Shown here one piece after another: positions 18,960-27,580 of a DNA stretch of 64,000 nt (its first letter is position 1; each line of letters starts with the position of its first letter). Source of the DNA: Clostridia bacterium (GTDB lineage: Bacteria; Bacillota; Clostridia; Christensenellales; Aristaeellaceae); NCBI GenBank assembly GCA_017936375.1, contig JAGBFR010000059.1, positions 20,971 to 84,970 on the forward strand, in the 5' to 3' direction. A program made the translations under genes and the position numbers. The notes beneath the pieces were generated by a model. That model saw nothing but the letters and a program-made list of their open reading frames with translations. It did not search any database and had not been told where the DNA came from.

Positions 18960-19017
18960 GGGACCTCATCCGTCACGGCTGTCGCCGTGCCACCTTCCCC
19001 ATTGGGGAAGGCTTTAT
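18960..19017 (+). repeat. Family A repeat (single)
   Basis: GGACCTCATCCGTC, hairpin CACGGCTGTCGCCGTG, then CACCTTCCCC-ATT-GGGGAAGG. It begins nine bases beyond the hslU stop on the transcript. Confidence 0.8.
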
Positions 19018-19025
19018 TCTCCTGT

Positions 19026-20381
19026 TTACAGAATATACCTCTTCATGTCCACGCGCTTGGCGTCGCCGCCCAAATGCTCGCGGACGTAGTCGCCGTTGAT
19101 GACGACGGTCACGTCGGGCATGTCGCCGCCGGCGTTGAAGGAGATGTCCTCGAGCATCTGCTCAAAGAGCGTGTGCAGCCTGCGCGCGCCGATGTCCTCC
19201 TTGGTCTCGTTGGCCAGCTGCGCAGCCTCGGCCAGCGCGTCGAGCGCGCTTTCCTCAAACTTCAAATGCACGTGATCGACGGAGAGCAGCGCCTCGTACT
19301 GGCGGGTGAGCGCATTGTCCGTCTTGGAGAGGATGAGCTTGAAGTCGTCCTTCGTCAGGGGCTTCAGATTCACGCGCACGGGGAAGCGGCCCTGCAGCTC
19401 GGGGATCAGATCGGTCACCTTCGCCACATGGAACGCGCCGGCGGCGATGAAGAGCATGAAATCCGTCTTCACCACGCCGTACTTGGTATTGACCGTGCTG
19501 CCCTCGACGATGGGCAGGATATCGCGCTGCACGCCCTCGCGGGAGACGTCCGGGCCATTGTGCGCGCGGCCTGCGACCTTGTCGATCTCGTCGATGAAGA
19601 CGATGCCGTCCTGCTCGGCGCGGCGGAGCGCCTCCTCGGTGACGGCGTCCATGTCGATGAGCTTGTCCTCCTCCTCGGAAAGGAGCAGGCGGCGCGCATC
19701 GCAGACCTTCATGCGGCGCTTCTTGGTCTTCTTCGGCATCATATCGCCCATCATCGAGCCGATATTGACCGCCTGACCGTTGATCTCCACGTCCTTGGGC
19801 GCGTCCTCCACCTCGACCTCGATCTCCAGCTCCTCCAGTTCGCCCCGGCGCAGCTGGCCGCGCAGCTCCTCGCTGCGCTGGGCGACGCGGATGCGCTCGC
19901 TCTCGGGCAGCTCAGGCTGCTTCGGCTTGTTGCCCAGCAGGACGTCGATGGGGTTGACCGGCTTGCGGTCAGGATGGAGAATGAGGTCGATGATGCGCTC
20001 GTCCGCCATGACGGCAGCGCGGGCCTTGACCTTTTCGCGCGCCTGCTTCCTGCAGATGCGCACGCTGGCCTCGACGAGATCGCGGATGATGGACTCCACG
20101 TCGCGGCCGACATAGCCGACCTCGGTGAACTTGGTCGCCTCGACCTTGACAAAAGGCGCGTCCACCAGCTTCGCCAGACGGCGGGCGATCTCGGTCTTGC
20201 CCACGCCCGTGGGGCCGACCATCAGGATATTCTTGGGGACGATCTCCTCGCGGATCTCCTCCGGGAGCTGGGCGCGGCGGTAGCGATTGCGCAGGGCAAC
20301 GGCGACGGCGCGCTTGGCCTCGTCCTGGCCGATGATGTATCGATCGAGCTCGCGCACGATCTGCTTGGGGGTCAGTTCCAT
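19026..20381 (-). CDS. hslU: HslU (ClpY) ATPase subunit of the HslUV protease
   Basis: 451 residues. Walker A GPTGVGKTE (about 58-66), Walker B IVFIDEIDK and the C-terminal MKRYIL tail that docks into HslV are present. The acidic I-domain insert (EELEIEVEVED) is visible in the middle. It unfolds substrates and feeds them to HslV in the cytoplasm. ATG with GAGGTG six bases upstream; a GTG nine bases earlier overlaps that RBS. It is separated from hslV by 351 bp containing a tandem array, which is unusual for this pair. Confidence 0.97.
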   Translation of the reverse strand: MELTPKQIVRELDRYIIGQDEAKRAVAVALRNRYRRAQLPEEIREEIVPKNILMVGPTGVGKTEIARRLAKLVDAPFVKVEATKFTEVGYVGRDVESIIRDLVEASVRICRKQAREKVKARAAVMADERIIDLILHPDRKPVNPIDVLLGNKPKQPELPESERIRVAQRSEELRGQLRRGELEELEIEVEVEDAPKDVEINGQAVNIGSMMGDMMPKKTKKRRMKVCDARRLLLSEEEDKLIDMDAVTEEALRRAEQDGIVFIDEIDKVAGRAHNGPDVSREGVQRDILPIVEGSTVNTKYGVVKTDFMLFIAAGAFHVAKVTDLIPELQGRFPVRVNLKPLTKDDFKLILSKTDNALTRQYEALLSVDHVHLKFEESALDALAEAAQLANETKEDIGARRLHTLFEQMLEDISFNAGGDMPDVTVVINGDYVREHLGGDAKRVDMKRYIL

Positions 20382-20430
20382 AGGATCCACCTCAAATTCA
20401 CTTAGTACAGCGCGAAGCGAAGAAGGGAGT

Positions 20431-20451
20431 CTGAGGGATGAAATCCCTCAG
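20431..20451. repeat. Perfect 9-bp inverted repeat beside the tandem array
   Basis: CTGAGGGAT-GAA-ATCCCTCAG in the hslV-hslU gap. Could form a hairpin in the hslVU transcript; no T-run follows. Confidence 0.6.
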
Positions 20452-20478
20452 GCAGGCGCGGGCAGCCGCCCGCAATCC

Positions 20479-20722
20479 GGCCGCAGCGGAGCCGAAGGCG
20501 ACCAGCGCGGCCCAAAGCCCGGCCGCAGCGGAGCCGACGGCGACCAGCGCGGCCCAAAGCCCGGCCGCAGCGGAGCCGAAGGCGACCAGCGCGGCCCAAA
20601 GCCCAGCCGCAGCGGAGCCGAAGGCGACCGGCGCGGCCCAAAGCCCGGCCGCAGCGGAGCCGAAGGCGACCGGCGCGGCCTACAGCCCGGCCGCAGCGGA
20701 GCCGAAGGCGACCGGCGCGGCC
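20479..20722. repeat. 42-bp tandem repeat array, about 5.8 copies, between hslV and hslU
   Basis: Unit starts at 20479, 20521, 20563, 20605, 20647 and 20689 (spacing exactly 42). Units begin GGCCGCAGCGGAGCC and differ by few substitutions. Because 42 is divisible by three, both strands stay open: the plus strand reads an Ala/Pro-rich 14-mer (AAAEPKATGAAQSP), the minus strand an Arg-rich one. Neither has convincing gene context, so it is treated as non-coding. Confidence 0.9.
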
Positions 20723-20732
20723 TCTCCCCCGC

Positions 20733-21266
20733 TTACACCTCTTCCACAATCACGTTATGATTGGTAAACACGCAGATATCCGCCGCGACATGCAGCGCCT
20801 TCTCGGCGATGTCCCTTGCGGGCAGATCGGTATTCTGCATGAGCGCGCGCGCCGCGGCCAGCGCATAATTGCCGCCGGAGCCGACGGCTGCGATGCCGTC
20901 GTCCGGGACGATGACCTCGCCCGTGCCGGAGAGGATCATCAGCTGATCGCCGCCGGCGACGATGAGCATCGCCTCCAGCTTGCGCATCGCCTTGTCCGCG
21001 CGCCAGTCCTGCGCAAGCTCCACCGCCGCGCGCTCGAGATTGCCGGAATACTGCTCCAGCTTCGCCTCAAAGCGCTCGCAGAGGGCGAACGCATCCGCCA
21101 CGGAGCCGGCAAAGCCCGTGACGACCCTGCCGCCGTAGATGCGGCGCACCTTCTGCGCGGCGGACTTAAAGATGGTGGACTCGCCCATCGTCACCTGCCC
21201 GTCGCCTGCGACGGCGATCTTTCCGTCACGCATGACGGCGCAGATGGTCGTTCCTTTTAATGCCAT
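20733..21266 (-). CDS. hslV: HslV (ClpQ) peptidase subunit
   Basis: 177 residues. After a short MALKG propeptide comes TTICAV, giving an N-terminal threonine nucleophile as in most HslV (Bacillus ClpQ uses Ser). [18 protein letters not shown] and [13 protein letters not shown] are family hallmarks. It forms a double hexamer with proteasome-like active sites and works with HslU. The start at 21266 has GGAGG seven bases upstream. Confidence 0.96.
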   Translation of the reverse strand: MALKGTTICAVMRDGKIAVAGDGQVTMGESTIFKSAAQKVRRIYGGRVVTGFAGSVADAFALCERFEAKLEQYSGNLERAAVELAQDWRADKAMRKLEAMLIVAGGDQLMILSGTGEVIVPDDGIAAVGSGGNYALAAARALMQNTDLPARDIAEKALHVAADICVFTNHNVIVEEV

Positions 21267-21343
21267 AGTTGCCTCCAATTCATCCGGTCACAGGCATATT
21301 CCGCAAAAGACCGAAGTCTGCGCATCGCATAGCCTGTCTCCCG

Positions 21344-21510
21344 CGGGCTCCCTCAGTCGGCTCCGCCGACAGCTCCCTCCCGGAGGGAGCTTCGAATAAG
21401 CGCCGCTTATCCGGAACATTCTTTTTGATTGCTCAAACCGGCACAAGACGAACCTCCCTCCGGGAGGGAGGGGGACCAGCCGAAGGCTGGTGGAAGGAGC
21501 CTGCGGGCGC
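21344..21510. repeat. Family B composite repeat (inverted pair)
   Basis: Left module CTCCCTCAGTCGGC...AGCTCCCTCCCGGAGG; right module CCTCCCTCCGGGAGGGAG followed by an ACCAGCC-GAAG-GCTGGT hairpin. The core is about 60 bp. It fills most of the trmFO-hslV gap; nothing else is seen in that gap. Confidence 0.78.
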
Positions 21511-21609
21511 AGAAGACACACCCCCAAGCAAACATCGTCCTTATGCCAATATGCCGCTATATTGAGTATAACACAGCCTCATCCGATTGCAAGGCATTCC
21601 TTTTCCCGG

Positions 21610-22929
21610 TCACTCCGCGTAAAAATCGCAGGCGAGCGGGTTGGAACGCAGCGCCTCAATCATATTGAGCGCGCGCGCGGCAATCGCGCCGTAGCGCTCC
21701 TGCTTGTTGCGGATGCGCTTTTCATACGGCTCAAGCAGGCCGAAATTCGCATTCATCGGCTGGAAATCGCCCGCCGCATGCGCGACATGATGGGCGAGCG
21801 CGCCGATGGCCGTCAGCCGCGTAAAGTCGACCGGCTCCATGCCCAGCATCTGCCGCGCGAGGGAAATGCCCGCGACCATGCCGCTCGAGGCGCTCTCCAC
21901 ATAGCCCTCCACGCCGGTCATCTGCCCGGCAAAGTACGTGCCCGGGCGCGCGATCATCTGATAATGCTCGTCAAGGAAGCCCGGAGAGTGCAGGAAGGTA
22001 TTGCGGTGCATGACGCCGTAGCGCAGGAACTCGGCGTTTTCAAGGCCCGGTATCATGGAGAAGACGCGCTTCTGCTCGCCCCACTTGAGCCGGGTCTGGA
22101 AGCCGACGAGGTTGTACATCGTGCCCTCGGCGTTCTCCGCGCGCAGCTGCACGACGGCATAGGGCTCGCGGCCCGTGCGCGGATCGGTGAGGCCGACGGG
22201 CTTCATCGGGCCGAAGGCCATGACCATCTCGCCCCGGGAGGCCATGACCTCGATGGGCATGCAGCCCTCAAAGACCTGCTTCCCGTCAAAGCCGTGCACC
22301 TCCGCCTTCTCCGCCGTGAGCAGCGCCTCGTAGAAGGCCATGTACTCCTCGCGGTTCATCGGGCAGTTGAGGTAGTCGTCGCCCCTGCCGTAGCGCCCGG
22401 CGCGGAAGACCTTGTCCATGTCCAGCGATTCGCCGGAGACGATGGGCGCCGCCGCGTCGAAGAAATTGAGCGTCTCAAGCCCCGGCAGCGCAGCGATCTT
22501 CTCCGCCAGCGCATCGCTGGTCAGGGGACCGGTGGCGATGATCACATTCCCCTCCGGGATCTCATGGACCTCGCCGCGCACGACCTCGATGAGCGGATGC
22601 TCCCCGATCGCCCTGGTGACATAGGCGGAGAAGGCCTCGCGGTCCACCGCCAGCGCGCCGCCCGCAGGCACGCGCGTCGCGTCCGCCGCCTTCATGATCA
22701 GGCTGCCGAGCTGGCGCAGCTCCTCCTTGAGCAGGCCGACGGCATTGGTCAGCTGGTCGCTGCGCAGGGAGTTGGAGCAGACCAGTTCAGCAAAGCCCGC
22801 GCTGTGATGCGCGGGCGTATAATTGTCGGGCTTCATTTCCATCAGGGTGACCCTGACGCCGCGGGAGGCCAGCTGCCACGCGGCTTCGCAGCCGGCGAGG
22901 CCGGCTCCGATGACTGTAGCGTTCAACAT
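21610..22929 (-). CDS. trmFO: Methylenetetrahydrofolate-tRNA (uracil-54-C5) methyltransferase TrmFO
   Basis: 439 residues, the usual TrmFO (Gid) length. FAD-binding [16 protein letters not shown] (about 6-21) is followed by the diagnostic [13 protein letters not shown] block, whose cysteine is conserved in the family. It makes m5U54 in the T-loop of tRNAs using methylene-THF and FAD rather than SAM. Its neighbours topA and dprA upstream and hslV downstream match the Bacillus order. Confidence 0.97.
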   Translation of the reverse strand: MLNATVIGAGLAGCEAAWQLASRGVRVTLMEMKPDNYTPAHHSAGFAELVCSNSLRSDQLTNAVGLLKEELRQLGSLIMKAADATRVPAGGALAVDREAFSAYVTRAIGEHPLIEVVRGEVHEIPEGNVIIATGPLTSDALAEKIAALPGLETLNFFDAAAPIVSGESLDMDKVFRAGRYGRGDDYLNCPMNREEYMAFYEALLTAEKAEVHGFDGKQVFEGCMPIEVMASRGEMVMAFGPMKPVGLTDPRTGREPYAVVQLRAENAEGTMYNLVGFQTRLKWGEQKRVFSMIPGLENAEFLRYGVMHRNTFLHSPGFLDEHYQMIARPGTYFAGQMTGVEGYVESASSGMVAGISLARQMLGMEPVDFTRLTAIGALAHHVAHAAGDFQPMNANFGLLEPYEKRIRNKQERYGAIAARALNMIEALRSNPLACDFYAE

Positions 22930-22988
22930 ACAAATCCTTTACTGTTCAAAAGTCCATATCGCCGAAGGAATTGCGGCTCATTCCACCC

Positions 22989-23153
22989 GCATTCTCCCTC
23001 CGTCATCGCCGGCAGCGATGACACCTCCCTCCCGGAGGGAGGCTTGGCGCGTGCTTCTTCTGCAAATCATTGCATCTGACCTGCAAATCAACGCTTTTTC
23101 AAGGCTCCCTCCGGGAGGGAGCTGGATGCCCGAAGGGCAGACTGAGGGAGCTG
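22989..23153. repeat. Family B composite repeat (inverted pair)
   Basis: Left: TCTCCCTCCGTC, hairpin TCATCGCCGGCAGCGATGA, CCTCCCTCCCGGAGGGAGG; right: GGCTCCCTCCGGGAGG, hairpin, GACTGAGGGAG. The core has two TGCAAATC words. It occupies the topA-trmFO gap. Confidence 0.8.
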
Positions 23154-23208
23154 TCGGGCGTTATGGCCTGCCATATATCCGTCTATGGTCATAAGCCATG
23201 GCTCACGC

Positions 23209-25332
23209 TCACTCCTCCTCGTCCTCGCCGGCGTCCTGCACGAGCACGCGCTCGCGGCAGGTTTCATTGGCGCAGACGTGGTAGCTTTCGCCCTTGCGGC
23301 CGCGCTTGAAGACCATGTAGCCGCCGCACTTGGGGCACTTCTCCTCCACCGGCATCTCCCAGGAGACGAACTCGCACTCGGGATAGCGCTCGCAGCCGTA
23401 GAACTTGCGGCCCTTGCGGGAGGTCTTTTCAAGCAGGGTGCCGCCGCAGGCCGGGCAGGGCGCGGCGATCTCCTTCTGGATGGCCTTGGTGTTGCGGCAG
23501 TCCGGGAAATTCGGGCAGGCGAGGAAGCGGCCGAAGCGTCCAAGCTTGTAGACCATCATCGCGCCGCACTTGTCGCAGACGACGTCGGACTCCTCATCCT
23601 TGATCTCGATCTTCTCGATCTGCTCCTCGGCAACCTTGAGCGTCTTTTCAAACGGGCCGTAGAAGTCGCTGAGGACCTCGCGCCAGCCGCGCTCGCCCTC
23701 CTCGACCTCGTCAAGCTGCTCCTCCATGCCCGCGGTGAAGGCAAGGTCCACGATGTCGGAGAAGTACTCCTTCATCACGTCCGTGGTCATCACGCCCAGC
23801 TCCGTCGGGAAGAGCTGCTTCTTTTCCCTCATGACATAGCCGCGGGCGATGATGGTGGAGATCGTCGGCGCGTAGGTCGACGGGCGGCCGATGCCCTTCT
23901 CCTCCAGCGCGCGCACGAGGGACGCCTCGGTATAGCGCGGCGGGGCCTGCGTAAAGTGCTGCGTGGGAAGGACATCCTCGACCTTCGCCTCCGCGCCCTC
24001 GGTCACATCCATCAGCGCGGCCTTGACCTCGTCCTCCGTGCCCTCGTCACGGCCCTCCTCATAGACGGCGGTAAAGCCGGCGAACTTCATGCGCTCGCCG
24101 CTGGCGCGCAGGATCACGCCGTTGTCCGACGCGACCTCAATCTGCTGCGTCTCATAGACGGCGTCCGCCATCTGGCAGGCCATGAAGCGCAGGTACACAA
24201 GGCGGTAGAGGTTATACTGATCGCGGGAGAGGGACGCCTTCACATCCTCCGGGCGCAATTCGACATTGGACGGGCGGATGGCCTCGTGCGCGTCCTGCGC
24301 GCTCTTACGGCCCTTGTAGACGACCGGCTTCTCCGGCACGAACTCCGCGCCGTAGCGGGTCTCAATCGCCTCGCGCGCGGCGGAGACGGCCTCGTCGGAG
24401 AGGCGGACGGAGTCGGTACGGATGTAGGAAATCAGACCGAGCGTGCCGCGGCCCTCGACGTCCACGCCCTCATAGAGCTGCTGGGCGATCTGCATGGTCT
24501 TGGAGGTGGAGAAGCCGAGCTTGCGGCTGGCCTCCTGCTGCAGATTCGAGGTGGTAAACGGCGGAGCCGGGTGCTTGCGGCGCTCGCCGCGCCTCACGCT
24601 GGTGATGGTGAAGCAGCCGGCCTCGATCTGCGCCTTTGCCGCCTCGGCCTCGGCGGCGCAGGCAATGGCGGCGCGCTCGCCGCCCACGCTGTACAGGCGT
24701 GCGGTCAGCTTCTGCCCGCAGGCGCTCAGCTTCGCCTCGACATGCCAGTACTCCTCCGGCTCAAAGGACTCAATCTCCTGCTCGCGGTCCACGACCATGC
24801 GCGTGGCGACGGACTGGACGCGGCCGGCGGAGAGGCCCTTCTTGATCTTCACCCACAGCAGCGGGCTGATCTTATAGCCCACGAGGCGGTCGAGCATGCG
24901 GCGCGCCTGCTGCGCATCCACCAGCTCCATGTTGATCTGCCTCGGGGTCTTGATGGCGCTCTTGACGGTCTTCTCCGTGATCTCGTTGAATTCCACGCGG
25001 CAGGCGCTCTGCGGGTCGATGCCCAGAATGGCCGCAAGATGCCAGGAGATGGCCTCGCCCTCGCGGTCCGGGTCAGTGGCGAGGATGACGGACTTCGCGC
25101 CCTTCGCCTCCTTGCGGATGCGCTCGAGCACCTCTCCCCTGCCGCGGATGGTGATATACTTGGGCTCAAAGCCATTCTCAACGTCGACGCCCAGCTGGGA
25201 CTTGGGCAGATCGCGGACATGGCCGTTGGAGGCCTCCACCTTATACGTCCTGCCCAGGAACTTTGAAATCGTGCGCGCCTTGGCGGGCGACTCCACGATG
25301 ACCAGCTTATACGACGGTTTACGCGTGCTCAA
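23209..25332 (-). CDS. topA: DNA topoisomerase I
   Basis: 707 residues. The Toprim start KLVIVESPAKARTISKFLG (about 10-28) and the catalytic tyrosine segment SYIRTDSVRLS (about 300) are intact. At the C-terminus are three zinc-ribbon modules (CDKCGA, CPACGG, CPKCGG blocks), typical of Firmicutes TopA. It relaxes negative supercoils. The start is a TTG at 25332 with GGAGG seven bases upstream; an ATG at 25383 falls at the transcription start and cannot be used. Confidence 0.95.
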   Translation of the reverse strand: MSTRKPSYKLVIVESPAKARTISKFLGRTYKVEASNGHVRDLPKSQLGVDVENGFEPKYITIRGRGEVLERIRKEAKGAKSVILATDPDREGEAISWHLAAILGIDPQSACRVEFNEITEKTVKSAIKTPRQINMELVDAQQARRMLDRLVGYKISPLLWVKIKKGLSAGRVQSVATRMVVDREQEIESFEPEEYWHVEAKLSACGQKLTARLYSVGGERAAIACAAEAEAAKAQIEAGCFTITSVRRGERRKHPAPPFTTSNLQQEASRKLGFSTSKTMQIAQQLYEGVDVEGRGTLGLISYIRTDSVRLSDEAVSAAREAIETRYGAEFVPEKPVVYKGRKSAQDAHEAIRPSNVELRPEDVKASLSRDQYNLYRLVYLRFMACQMADAVYETQQIEVASDNGVILRASGERMKFAGFTAVYEEGRDEGTEDEVKAALMDVTEGAEAKVEDVLPTQHFTQAPPRYTEASLVRALEEKGIGRPSTYAPTISTIIARGYVMREKKQLFPTELGVMTTDVMKEYFSDIVDLAFTAGMEEQLDEVEEGERGWREVLSDFYGPFEKTLKVAEEQIEKIEIKDEESDVVCDKCGAMMVYKLGRFGRFLACPNFPDCRNTKAIQKEIAAPCPACGGTLLEKTSRKGRKFYGCERYPECEFVSWEMPVEEKCPKCGGYMVFKRGRKGESYHVCANETCRERVLVQDAGEDEEE

Positions 25333-25386
25333 TTCTATTCCTCCAAATCGCGGACATGCCGCATATAAATACATCAAACGCAAAAA

Positions 25387-25415
25387 AGGATACCAGCCCT
25401 TTTTGATTCTGTCAA
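25387..25415 (-). promoter_or_regulatory. Promoter of topA
   Basis: Minus strand: TTGACA (25415-25410), 17-base spacer, TATCCT (25392-25387). Transcription would begin near 25380, about 48 bases before the TTG start. The spacer and -10 lie within an A/T-flanked inverted repeat (AAAAAGG...CCTTTTT). Confidence 0.75.
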
Positions 25416-25515
25416 GGACGTTTTTTGAAATCCGTGGGAAGTTTCTTCATTATATGCCTGTTTTATGCGCAGGATGCGGGGCGGAAACGGTACCGGCGGA
25501 GAACCGCATCCGTCA

Positions 25516-25545
25516 AAAGCAAAAGCGGCCCAGGGCCGCTTTTGT
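25516..25545 (-). terminator. Terminator of dprA
   Basis: AAAGCGGCCC-A-GGGCCGCTTT palindrome (25522-25542), followed on the minus strand by TGCTTTTG. Confidence 0.8.
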
Positions 25546-25556
25546 TCTTTGCTCCA

Positions 25557-26705
25557 TCACGCCAGCACGTAGCGCAGGCCGGGCAGCGCGTCGATCACGC
25601 CGTCCAGTTCAAGCATCGTCAGCTCCGACCCCAGCGCGTCCGCCGCGACGCCCGTGCGCTCGCAGAGCGCGTCAAAGTCCATCTCGCCCCCGCACAGCGC
25701 CTCATACACCGCCTGCCCCGCAGGCGACAGCCCCTCCGGCATCCTGCGCGGGGCGGAGGCCTCCGCCTCCGGCTGCGGCACGGCGGGGACTGCGGGCTTT
25801 ATCACAGCGCGGCGGATGCGCACCGGGCGCACGCCCGGCGTCTGCCGCTCGACAACGACACAGGAGAGGATATCCTGCCCGCAGGTGACCAGCCGCGCGC
25901 CGTCGGCGATGAGCTGATGCGGGAGGACGGACTTTGGATTTTCCACGCTGCCGGGGAGGGCGAAGACCTCGCGCCCCTCGTCCAGCGCAATATTCGCAGT
26001 GGTCAGCGCGCCGCTGCGCGCGGGCGCCTCCGTCACCAGCACGCCGAGGCTCAGCCCGGCGATGATCCTGTTGCGGTCAAGGAAGGTATAGCGCCCGGGC
26101 TGCATCTGCGGCGGGTACTCCGATATCACGCTGCCGCCCTGCGCGAGAATCCGCTCCATCAGCGGCCTGTTCTGCTCGGGATAAAACTGCTCATGCCCGC
26201 CGCCGAGGACGGCGATCGTCCTGCCGTGCACATCCAGTGCGCCCTCGTGCGCCTGCGCGTCGACGCCCAGCGCGAGGCCGGAGATGATGCACGCGCCGCC
26301 CTGCGCCAGCTCCCGCGCGATGCGGCGGGTATGCTTGAGGCCATAGGCCGTGGCATCCCGCGTACCGACGACGGCGACGGGCAGCGGATCATCAAGAGAC
26401 GCCGCGCCGCGCACAAAGAGCAGATGCGGCGGCCGGATCGTCGCGGCGAGGCGCTGCGGATAGCCCTCGTCCCCGGGGATGAGGAGGGTATACGCCTGCA
26501 GGGAATCAATAAGCCGCTGCGCATCACGAAGAGACGCGCGGAAGGCGGAGACGCCCGATGGCGTCAGCTCCTTTTCATACGCCTTCGGCTCCCCGGCGAG
26601 GGCCAGCGCGCTGCCGGCGGCGCTGAGCGCGCGCTCCCGCGTGGCCCAGCCGATCCCCCGCGTCATGACGAGCAGCGCCCGCGCCTCACGCTCCGTAAGC
26701 GGCAT
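25557..26705 (-). CDS. dprA: DNA-processing protein DprA (Smf)
   Basis: 382 residues. The Rossmann core has VVGTRDATAYG and SGLALGVDAQAHEGAL with QAGDx-type loops, and the C-terminal ~60 residues form the winged-helix (FDALCERTGVAADALGSELTMLELDG). It loads RecA on single-stranded DNA during transformation. The first motif reads GTRDAT rather than the more common GSRxxS. The start at 26705 is chosen for GGGTGAGGG just upstream. It lies 37 bases after the esterase, likely in one operon. Confidence 0.94.
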   Translation of the reverse strand: MPLTEREARALLVMTRGIGWATRERALSAAGSALALAGEPKAYEKELTPSGVSAFRASLRDAQRLIDSLQAYTLLIPGDEGYPQRLAATIRPPHLLFVRGAASLDDPLPVAVVGTRDATAYGLKHTRRIARELAQGGACIISGLALGVDAQAHEGALDVHGRTIAVLGGGHEQFYPEQNRPLMERILAQGGSVISEYPPQMQPGRYTFLDRNRIIAGLSLGVLVTEAPARSGALTTANIALDEGREVFALPGSVENPKSVLPHQLIADGARLVTCGQDILSCVVVERQTPGVRPVRIRRAVIKPAVPAVPQPEAEASAPRRMPEGLSPAGQAVYEALCGGEMDFDALCERTGVAADALGSELTMLELDGVIDALPGLRYVLA

Positions 26706-26742
26706 ACCCTCACCCCAGTTCCTTCGCAAACATTCGCACTTC

Positions 26743-27522
26743 TCAGGCGTCCATCCAGAGGTAATTCATAAACAGCGGCACCTGCTTCTCCCAGTCGGCC
26801 TCGCAGTGATGGCCGCCCTGCTGGCAGTACAGGCGCGTATTCGCCCCGCGGAGCTCAAGCCGCGCGGCGAGCTCGCTGTTGCGGTAGGTCATATCATCCC
26901 GGCTGTCCGAGCGGGGATATTCCTTGGTGCCGTGGCCCTCCTCCGAGCCCCAGGAGAGATAGACACGCGTGTCCGGGTCGATCTCGCAGGAGGCGATATC
27001 CGCCACGAAATCCTCCATGCACGGCTGAATCGAGCTGGAGAGGCACGCCGCTTTTGAAAAATAGCGGTTATGCCGGATGACGGTGTACAGGCTCATCAGC
27101 CCGCCCATCGAGGAGCCCGCGATCATCGTGCATTCGCGGAAGGGCCACGTCCTGAACGTGCTGTCGATCATGGGCTTGAGCTCGTCGATGATCCAGCGGA
27201 CAGTCGTCTCGCCCGTGCCGCGGATCTCGCCGAGGAAGCCCTTCTTGAAGTGATACGGGCAGTACTCGACAAGCCTGTTCGTGCCGGTGTGGCTGCACTC
27301 CATGCCGACGATGATCAGCTGCTTGCCCCACTGGTCGAGGAATTCCTTCATGCCCCAGCTCTTGCCGTAGGTCGCATCCTCATTGAAAAAGAGATTGTGC
27401 CCGTCAAAGAAATAGACGACGGGATAGCGCTCGCCGCTCGTCTCGTAATCCTCCGGCAGCCAGATATGCAGCATCCGCATTTCATTGGCGGGGGTAAACA
27501 GGAATTCCTTTTTGATCACCAT
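26743..27522 (-). CDS. Esterase-like alpha/beta hydrolase (COG2819/Fes-type fold)
   Basis: 259 residues. YPVVYFFDGHNLFF supplies the oxyanion region, GSSMGG the nucleophile elbow, LSWGSEEGHG the acid region, and QQGGHHCEADW the catalytic His. These patterns fit the esterase-D/IroE-like family (PF00756). No signal peptide, so cytoplasmic. Substrates in this family range from acetyl-xylan to siderophore esters; nothing here narrows it down. RBS GGGAGAG. Confidence 0.83.
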   Translation of the reverse strand: MVIKKEFLFTPANEMRMLHIWLPEDYETSGERYPVVYFFDGHNLFFNEDATYGKSWGMKEFLDQWGKQLIIVGMECSHTGTNRLVEYCPYHFKKGFLGEIRGTGETTVRWIIDELKPMIDSTFRTWPFRECTMIAGSSMGGLMSLYTVIRHNRYFSKAACLSSSIQPCMEDFVADIASCEIDPDTRVYLSWGSEEGHGTKEYPRSDSRDDMTYRNSELAARLELRGANTRLYCQQGGHHCEADWEKQVPLFMNYLWMDA

Positions 27523-27580
27523 GTTGCTTCTCTCCCGTTATTTGTATTTTTGGGGGATATCCGTTTTAAGGCGCGCGCCG

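Noticed and set aside
20402-20767. Repeat proteins encoded by the 42-bp array on either strand.
   Set aside because: Open frames follow from the multiple-of-three unit. The low-complexity product and lack of gene context make coding unlikely, although the plus strand has a weak RBS-like AGGGAG before an ATG.
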